A DNA stretch of 8,562 nucleotides from Acidobacteriota bacterium (lineage in GTDB: Bacteria > Acidobacteriota > Terriglobia > Terriglobales > Acidobacteriaceae). The stretch lies in assembly GCA_003224785.1 (NCBI GenBank), contig QHZV01000431.1, forward strand, positions 1 through 8,562, given 5' to 3'. The number at the start of each line of letters is the position of its first letter. Within the stretch, counting starts at the first letter, position 1. The notes below the pieces were generated by a model. The model saw nothing but the letters and a program-made list of their open reading frames with translations. It was not told the DNA's origin and did not search any database. Below are positions 6,293-8,562 of the stretch, piece after piece. The position numbers were made by a program, and so were the translations under genes.

Positions 6293-6487
6293 AAGAATGC
6301 GTAAACCTCCATGAGTTAATTAAATTTTCCTGGACATAGAACCAGGACAACTACGGGGGACCGAACGACTGTAACTATTGCAACTACTCTACTTTAGCAG
6401 CAAATGCGGACTTGCTGAATGTCGCCGGTATCAACGAAAGTAATCAGTTGTGTTTGCACCTTGTTAATAGGGTCGAGCCGGTTCTTC
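6293..6487 (-). promoter_or_regulatory. Promoter/leader region of the sulfate-activation operon
   Basis: This stretch follows the flippase stop and precedes the sat start. On the operon strand it contains, in order, three close copies of TAGTT[GA] (the CAACTA/TAACTA motifs at 6348-6353, 6372-6377 and 6381-6386 on the plus strand), then a small hairpin (6328-6347), an AT-rich tract including TTAATTAA (6316-6323), and the GGAGG ribosome site (6306-6310). No intrinsic terminator for the flippase gene is evident. The promoter position cannot be fixed by eye, and no known riboswitch core was recognised. Confidence 0.45.
6328..6347. repeat. 6-bp inverted repeat in the sat leader
   Basis: TCCTGG (6328-6333) and CCAGGA (6342-6347) are perfect complements around an eight-base spacer. 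On the minus-strand transcript the hairpin would end about 17 bases before the GGAGG site and is followed by A-rich rather than U-rich sequence, so it is not a terminator. An operator or leader hairpin is possible. Confidence 0.35.
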
Positions 6488-7951
6488 TCATATTTCCTGC
6501 GAAAAACTCTCCGTAGCCGCAGGCTCCAAAGGCCCGGGCGAGTGCAGCGTGCCGACCTTCATCGCTCGCTTGGATGCGAAAGCCCATGATAGCGACAGCC
6601 CATACACCGTGCCCGCTACCACCAGATGGGCCGAAAGCTGGACATAGTTGTGCGGCACGAACCATTGCTTCATCAGCAGGAGCGCAACAATCAGTGGGGC
6701 GCAAACGATCAGCGGTAGAAAATAAGCCTCCCGCAAGTAGGTTCCGATGCGAATCTGCAACTGGCGGCACAGGTGCCATGGTAAAAAGCAGATGGTCGTA
6801 ATTGCCAGCGGTGCGGCAGTGCCCACAGCGTCGCCAATGATGCCGTAAGGGAGCACCCTCGGAGAAGCTGCCTGGGCCAGCATCAGGCTTGTGGACAAAA
6901 GAAGAATCAGCAGCACTGGATAGCTGGTCTCAACGTATCGGACGCCCACCCACGCTTCGATGACGGATTTTCCAAGCATTACTAGTACCGCGCAAATCGG
7001 GAAGATAATGAGCGCGCAGAAACGGTTTCCCGCGACAAAGATTTTACGCAAGCGGTCGGTCTCACCGAGGGCGTCGGCTTGGCTCGACATGGGCACGAAC
7101 AGTTGCGCCAGGTTCTCTACTACTTCGCCAGCGTAATCAACGATCCGTGCACCGATATTGAAATAGGTGATCGCCGCCGACGAAAGAAATGCCCCGATGA
7201 TGATGGAGTCGCTTCTGAAACGCAGCCGCGCGGAGACGATGATGATAAGCGTGGTCCCCCCATAGGTTGCCATTTCTCGAAACGTGGCTCCGTCCACGTA
7301 TCGCAGACCCATGGGAACAGGCAATAGCCGTGCGGCAATTATGGTGCACACAACCGAAGCTAGTAGCGGCATAGCTACGGTAATTAATGCCACTGTCAGG
7401 AGCCCGTAACCGTGCTGCAAGGCGAAGACGATCAACGCGCCCTTAAGCAAGGTAGCGCCAATATCGGGGAACCGCCGGGCGTCAAATCTCTGCAGACCCT
7501 CAAGCACGCCTCCCGAAACTCCCAGCGGAAAGCCTAGAGAAACGGCGGTGCCCACCATGAACAAGAGCCAGGGAGCGGTCGAGTGAAATTCCGGCGGTAC
7601 GCTATGAAATCGGTTTACAAACAAGCTGACGACAACCGTAATCAAGAATGCAAACGCACCAATGCACGAATAGCCAAACAGGCTGGTGCTGACGACCCGG
7701 CTCGCGGCTTCCACATTATTTGTGGCCTTGGTCTTTGAGACATAGCGGATGATCGAAGATCGAATTCCCAGATCGAAGAGTCCGTAGTAGCCGGTGATTG
7801 AGAAGATCAAGATCCAGATCCCGGCAGCATCATCTCCGAGCCGGTGCACGATCATAGGCCAGAGAAAGAACCCAACTACGACGTTGGTGCCGAGCGCGAA
7901 CCAGCTGGAACTGACATTCTTGACAATTTGCCGTTTATCCAGGGTGCGCAT
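6488..7951 (-). CDS. Wzx-type polysaccharide flippase (MOP superfamily), with probable internal in-frame deletion
   Basis: A 487-residue integral membrane protein of the oligosaccharide-flippase type, which moves lipid-linked glycan units across the inner membrane. It shows the typical N-terminus NVSSSWFALGTNVVVGFFLW (12-31), the family turn GYYGLFDLGIRSSIIRYVS (54-72), GGVLEGLQRF (147-156), and a second half starting near Y230 with SDSIIIG (247-253) and GARIVDYAGEVVENLAQLFV (267-286). A 25-residue hydrophilic tail closes it. After ASPRVL (362-367) the sequence goes straight to PYGIIGDAVGTA (368-379). Relatives carry about 30 more residues there, including a membrane helix, so the product may lack one helix. 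Length is correspondingly below the 510-520 I would expect. The ATG at 7951 is the only sensible start, though without a clear ribosome site. It lies 77 bases after the propeller-like gene on the same strand, so co-transcription is plausible. Confidence 0.85.
   Translation of the reverse strand: MRTLDKRQIVKNVSSSWFALGTNVVVGFFLWPMIVHRLGDDAAGIWILIFSITGYYGLFDLGIRSSIIRYVSKTKATNNVEAASRVVSTSLFGYSCIGAFAFLITVVVSLFVNRFHSVPPEFHSTAPWLLFMVGTAVSLGFPLGVSGGVLEGLQRFDARRFPDIGATLLKGALIVFALQHGYGLLTVALITVAMPLLASVVCTIIAARLLPVPMGLRYVDGATFREMATYGGTTLIIIVSARLRFRSDSIIIGAFLSSAAITYFNIGARIVDYAGEVVENLAQLFVPMSSQADALGETDRLRKIFVAGNRFCALIIFPICAVLVMLGKSVIEAWVGVRYVETSYPVLLILLLSTSLMLAQAASPRVLPYGIIGDAVGTAAPLAITTICFLPWHLCRQLQIRIGTYLREAYFLPLIVCAPLIVALLLMKQWFVPHNYVQLSAHLVVAGTVYGLSLSWAFASKRAMKVGTLHSPGPLEPAATESFSQEI
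6848..6853 (-). other. Probable in-frame deletion junction in the flippase
   Basis: On the minus strand the leucine codon CTC (6853-6851) is followed directly by CCT (6850-6848) of PYGIIGD. The conserved YG-[MT]-G-[KR]-H-type loop and following helix, about 30 residues or 90 bases, appear to be missing. Flanking sequence on both sides is typical of the family. The size is estimated, not aligned. Confidence 0.5.
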
Positions 7952-8028
7952 GGTTGAGAGGATAACTTTTCGGGTCGGCTAGGAAAATTGATTTTGTGAG
8001 TCCTGCCGGTGTGGCGGTCGGAGGCTTG
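7952..8028. other. Spacer between propeller-like gene and flippase
   Basis: Seventy-seven bases separate the two same-strand genes. I see no strong hairpin with a T run, no clear ribosome site for the flippase and no recognisable promoter, so this looks like a spacer within a transcription unit, though that cannot be shown. Confidence 0.3.
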
Positions 8029-8562
8029 TCACCGGTGCTGTACTTCGGCGGAGGGAGAGATCAATTCATCGGCTTCCGTTACCTGTTGAGTTGACGCCGG
8101 AAAGATGCTGAAAATCACATTCAGACCGTGAGATTCCAGATCGAATTCCTGAGTGCACTCGAGCCGAGAGGTGTCATAGAGCGCCAAATGGCTGGGTTTT
8201 TCGTGCATTCCATCGCGAAATATGCTGCGCATCCAGAGCAGGTTCTCCCTGAATTTCGTTTTCCTGACCCGTGTGAACCCAATCCAAAACCTGCGCTCAT
8301 CGAGCGGCAACAGTCCCCGGCACCAACCCAGCAGGGCTTTCTGCCCATTGATTGTTTTCAGATCAATCACGTTTTCAACCTTGAGCGAGTTCCTGCCGAC
8401 CACGACGATGTTCCCGTCCACTGTTGTGAAATAGATTTTGCCGTCGCGTACCAATCCGTCGTGCGGCGCTTGTACTCCAATATCAATGCGTTTGTTCTTA
8501 TCCGATAAACAAACAGCGTCCCGTTGAAAGAAGCGCGTGGCCCATATCTTGCCATCAAGCTC
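8029..8562 (-). CDS. Propeller-like protein of unknown function, C-terminal part (runs off right edge)
   Basis: The frame is open from base 8562 to the TGA at 8029 (177 residues), so the gene begins outside the window; the first internal methionine is only at residue 56. The early part reads APHDGLVRDGKIYFTTVDG followed by NIVVV, then a second short strand set (VENVIDL). This alternation of short beta strands and D/G turns is typical of one blade of a beta-propeller. Further motifs are GWCRGLLPLDERRFWIGFTR, then KPSHLALYDTSRLECTQEFDL, and FSIFPA near the end. I do not recognise a named family and see no catalytic motif or membrane segment in this part. Its position upstream of a flippase on the same strand suggests a role tied to the polysaccharide locus, which is inference only. 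Confidence 0.7.
   Translation of the reverse strand, partial: ELDGKIWATRFFQRDAVCLSDKNKRIDIGVQAPHDGLVRDGKIYFTTVDGNIVVVGRNSLKVENVIDLKTINGQKALLGWCRGLLPLDERRFWIGFTRVRKTKFRENLLWMRSIFRDGMHEKPSHLALYDTSRLECTQEFDLESHGLNVIFSIFPASTQQVTEADELISPSAEVQHR

Noticed and set aside
6147..6350. Minus-strand frame starting 58 bases upstream of sat, considered as a leader peptide
   Set aside because: It overlaps the sat N-terminal domain out of frame for most of its length, lacks a ribosome site and has no run of Cys or Met codons that would suggest attenuation.
1..8562. Search by eye for CRISPR arrays, tRNA genes, transposases, phage genes or toxin-antitoxin pairs
   Set aside because: No regularly spaced repeats, cloverleaf-like sequence or recognisable mobile-element protein was found.

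Overview
The window looks like chromosomal DNA from an Acidobacteriota bacterium (Terriglobia / Koribacter-Sulfotelmatobacter type). This is an inference from protein character, not a database match. The pointers are a secreted protein with an Ig-like repeat of the kind common in that phylum, a fused ATP sulfurylase-APS kinase, a GT4 glycosyltransferase of the EPS/PEP-CTERM-associated type, and a moderately high GC content. No tRNA, rRNA, CRISPR array, transposase or phage gene is visible.

Layout from left to right: (1) 1-264, minus: the 5' end of a secreted Ig-like repeat protein that runs off the left edge. (2) 265-554: a gene-poor stretch with an inverted repeat and a cluster of AAGTGC hexamers. 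(3) 555-1775, minus: an intact GT4 glycosyltransferase. (4) 1845-3006, plus, divergent from (3): a second GT4 glycosyltransferase, broken near 2181. (5) 3035-6292, minus: a compact sulfate-activation operon, transcribed as sat-cysC fusion (broken near 5940), then a TauE/SafE (TSUP) permease, then a CysQ-type 3'(2'),5'-bisphosphate nucleotidase, with gaps of only 8-9 bases. (6) 6293-6487: the leader/promoter region of that operon. (7) 6488-7951, minus: a Wzx-type polysaccharide flippase. (8) 8029-8562, minus: the C-terminal part of a propeller-like protein of unknown function that runs off the right edge.

Functionally the genes fit a surface- or exo-polysaccharide locus (two glycosyltransferases and a flippase) wrapped around a module that makes PAPS from sulfate and removes PAP. 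That module may simply serve cysteine synthesis, or it may feed a sulfotransferase acting on the polysaccharide. No sulfotransferase or PAPS reductase is inside the window, so the choice is open.

The most unusual signal is that three of the genes each appear to lack one short internal block of conserved sequence while everything on both sides reads as normal, highly conserved protein. The blocks are roughly 47 nt in the second glycosyltransferase, 74 nt in sat-cysC and 90 nt in the flippase. The first two cause frameshifts and the third is in frame. A fourth, weaker case is in the permease. Such clean repeated losses with no other decay suggest either a systematic assembly/consensus artefact or a real burst of small deletions. 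The sizes are estimated from remembered family sequences, not from an alignment.
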